Part shown: positions 7,712 through 8,978 of the stretch, one piece after another | Position numbering within the stretch: position 1 is the first letter of the stretch | How the letters are laid out: every line of letters begins with the position of its first letter | Origin: Natronohydrobacter sp. | Lineage (GTDB): Bacteria; Pseudomonadota; Alphaproteobacteria; Rhodobacterales; Rhodobacteraceae | DNA length: 8,978 nucleotides | Assembly: GCA_007117255.1 (NCBI GenBank) | Contig: SKGU01000173.1 | Location: forward strand, 1 to 8,978 | Reading direction: 5' to 3' | Notes under the pieces: model-generated | The model's input: only the letters and a program-made list of their open reading frames with translations | Told to the model about the DNA's origin: nothing | Databases searched by the model: none | Translations under genes and position numbers: made by a program

Positions 7712-7806
7712 GGACCTGTCCCATTGCTGCCTTTTCCTGACCGTGCATGGCAGAAAACACACGAAAAACAATGAGAATCTGCGACAATTTGCTGCTATCG
7801 GCGGAA

Positions 7807-7835
7807 AATCGAAACTTCGTGATCACAGTTTTCAA
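7807..7835 (-). promoter_or_regulatory. Possible sigma-70-type promoter of the suc operon
   Basis: On the minus strand TTGAAA (7835-7830) could be a -35 element, with the weak -10 candidate TCGATT (7812-7807) 17 nt further on. The -35 matches the consensus well, the -10 poorly (3 of 6). It is reported because it overlaps the palindrome, one half-site of which would lie in the spacer, and because the preceding terminator implies a start site in this region. Alphaproteobacterial promoters are hard to read by eye, so this is a guess at position only. Confidence 0.25.
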
Positions 7836-7847
7836 AAGTGTGATCAC
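7819..7847. promoter_or_regulatory. 29-bp near-perfect palindrome, candidate operator of the suc operon
   Basis: The span is a dyad centred on 7833 in which 13 of 14 base pairs are symmetric; only 7828/7838 (G against G) fails. The outer arms are GTGATCACA and TGTGATCAC, the core is TTTTcAAAA. Each outer arm contains GTGATCAC, itself a perfect 8-bp palindrome, at 7819-7826 and 7840-7847. These two copies are 21 bp apart, two turns of the DNA helix, as expected for two dimers binding one face of the DNA. It lies 108 nt before the sucC ATG and outside any gene. It lacks the T-tract of a terminator. The protein that binds it cannot be named from sequence. Confidence 0.6.
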
Positions 7848-7904
7848 ATAATCTTTCCACTGCCGTACAGGCCCGGCAATCGTTCGCGCAAACATCTGAA
7901 AAGC

Positions 7905-7938
7905 CAAAAAGCGAAGGCCGCGCCAGTGGGCGCGGCCT
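7905..7938 (-). terminator. Intrinsic terminator after mdh
   Basis: A perfect 10-bp GC-rich stem (AGGCCGCGCC, 7938-7929 with 7924-7915) closes a 4-nt CACT loop. On the minus strand it is followed by TTCGCTTTTTG. It begins 24 nt after the mdh stop. It should end most mdh transcripts, making mdh at least partly independent of the suc operon. Downstream, 7712-7904 holds only the palindrome and the possible promoter; I see no convincing gene there. Confidence 0.85.
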
Positions 7939-7962
7939 CGGTTTCTACTGGATCGCAGCCAT

Positions 7963-8925
7963 TCAGGCCAAGGAGGAATCGATCCCCTTGCAAGCCTCAA
8001 CGAGGCCGCGCACCGCATCAATCGACTTGTCGAACATCACCTGCTCGTCCTTGTTCAGCTTGATATCGACAACCTTTTCGATCCCGCCTGCGCCGATGAT
8101 CGTTGGAACACCAACATACATGCCCTTCAGGCCGAATTCGCCGTCACAATAGGCTGCACAAGGCAGCAGGCGCTTCTGGTCCTTCAGATAGGCCTCGGCC
8201 ATTTCAATGGCGCTGGTCGCAGGCGCGTAGAAGGCCGATCCGGTCTTCAGCAGACCAACGATTTCCGCCCCGCCATCGCGGGTACGCTGAACGATCGCAT
8301 CAAGCTTGTCCTGGCTGGTCCAGCCCATCTCGATCAGATCAGGCAGCGGAATGCCCGCCACCGTCGAATAACGTACCAGCGGCACCATCGTGTCACCATG
8401 CCCGCCCAGCACGAAGGCCGTGACATCGCGCATCGACACATTGAACTCCAGGCTCAGGAAATGACGGAAGCGCGCGGAATCCAGCACACCAGCCATGCCA
8501 ACAACCTTGTTATGCGGCAGGCCAGAGAATTCGCGCAATGCCCAGACCATCGCATCCAGCGGGTTGGTGATGCAGATGACAAACGCATCGGGGGCATGGG
8601 CGGCAATACCCTCGCCCACGGATTTCATGACTTTCAGGTTGATGCCCAAGAGGTCATCGCGGCTCATGCCGGGCTTGCGCGGCACACCGGCGGTGACGAT
8701 GCAGACATCGGCGCCTGCGATATCGGCATAGTCATTGGTGCCTTTGAAGCGACCATCGAACCCTTCCGAAGGGCCGGATTCGGCAATGTCGAGCGCCTTG
8801 CCCTGTGGCGTGCCTTCGGCGATGTCGAACAAGATAACGTCGCCTAGTTCCTTGATGGCGGCCAGATGGGCAAGCGTGCCGCCAATCTGTCCCGCGCCGA
8901 TCAGTGCAATTCTGGGTCTGGCCAT
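7963..8925 (-). CDS. mdh: Malate dehydrogenase (NAD-dependent, LDH-like type)
   Basis: Oxidises malate to oxaloacetate with NAD+ in the TCA cycle. The protein has 320 residues, the usual length for the lactate-dehydrogenase-like tetrameric MDH group common in alphaproteobacteria. The Rossmann motif GAGQIGG is at 10-16 and Asp34 (LFDI) gives NAD preference. Substrate-binding Arg83 (GVPRKPG) and Arg89, Asn121 (ITNPLD), Arg152, and the catalytic pair Asp149 (GVLDSARF) and His176 (GGHGDTM) are all present. Arg83 at the specificity loop supports malate rather than lactate. The ATG at 8925 has GGAG (8936-8933) 7 nt upstream and starts directly before the first beta strand. A strong terminator follows. 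The 53 nt upstream, to the window edge, show only this ribosome site, so its promoter or an upstream partner gene is outside the window. Confidence 0.98.
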   Translation of the reverse strand: MARPRIALIGAGQIGGTLAHLAAIKELGDVILFDIAEGTPQGKALDIAESGPSEGFDGRFKGTNDYADIAGADVCIVTAGVPRKPGMSRDDLLGINLKVMKSVGEGIAAHAPDAFVICITNPLDAMVWALREFSGLPHNKVVGMAGVLDSARFRHFLSLEFNVSMRDVTAFVLGGHGDTMVPLVRYSTVAGIPLPDLIEMGWTSQDKLDAIVQRTRDGGAEIVGLLKTGSAFYAPATSAIEMAEAYLKDQKRLLPCAAYCDGEFGLKGMYVGVPTIIGAGGIEKVVDIKLNKDEQVMFDKSIDAVRGLVEACKGIDSSLA

Positions 8926-8978
8926 CAGTGATCTCCGGATCTTTTGTTATGACGCGTCTTGCCTAGTGCCTTCGGGCC

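Noticed and set aside
7712..7771. 20-residue N-terminal extension of SucC
   Set aside because: The family starts at MNIHEYQAKG. The extension has no conserved features and the internal ATG at 7711 gives the normal N-terminus.
6305..7774. 489-codon plus-strand open frame antisense to sucC and part of the sulfotransferase-like gene
   Set aside because: The sucC reading is certain from its motifs. The antisense product is unlike any known family and has no ribosome site that I can see.
7839..7848. TGTGATCACA as a CRP-type binding site
   Set aside because: CRP sites have TGTGA and TCACA separated by 6 bp; here they abut. The match is superficial, and the larger 29-bp dyad is the better description.
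7704..8063. 119-codon plus-strand open frame covering the mdh-sucC gap
   Set aside because: It runs through the mdh terminator and the palindrome and overlaps both neighbouring genes antisense. Its product is basic with no recognisable pattern, so I regard the gap as regulatory.
8951..8958. GACGCGTC palindrome upstream of mdh
   Set aside because: An 8-bp palindrome is expected by chance in GC-rich DNA, and nothing else nearby supports an operator.

Overview
The window looks like chromosomal DNA from an alphaproteobacterium, most likely the Rhodobacterales (Rhodobacter/Roseobacter group). I base this on protein-level recognition, moderately high GC, and the gene order mdh-sucC-sucD-sucA-sucB. 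No database search was possible, so the genus is left open. Every gene is on the minus strand, so transcription runs from high to low coordinates. No RNA genes, insertion sequences, CRISPR arrays or phage genes are visible.

Layout in transcription order: mdh (8925-7963, malate dehydrogenase); a strong intrinsic terminator (7938-7905); a gene-free control region (to 7712) with a 29-bp near-perfect palindrome made of two GTGATCAC elements spaced exactly 21 bp apart; sucC (7711-6518, succinyl-CoA synthetase beta); a small PAPS-type sulfotransferase-like gene (6491-5808); sucD (5787-4903, succinyl-CoA synthetase alpha); a DUF805 membrane protein gene (4861-4364); sucA (4327-1364, 2-oxoglutarate dehydrogenase E1); and sucB (1356 to the window edge, E2), which is cut by the window before its catalytic histidine motif. 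SucB carries two lipoyl domains in tandem.

Functionally this is a TCA-cycle block. SucA and SucB, with an E3 not seen here, convert 2-oxoglutarate to succinyl-CoA. SucCD turns succinyl-CoA into succinate with ATP/GTP formation. Mdh makes oxaloacetate from malate. From sucC onward the gaps are 7-41 nt and most ribosome binding sites lie in or just after the preceding gene, so sucC to sucB looks like one operon. The mdh terminator and the palindrome suggest that this operon has its own regulated promoter.

Most of the window is ordinary central metabolism. The parts that do not follow from the pathway are the two accessory genes in the operon (a sulfotransferase-like protein splitting sucC from sucD, and a DUF805 membrane protein splitting sucD from sucA), the palindromic element before sucC, and the doubled lipoyl domain of SucB.
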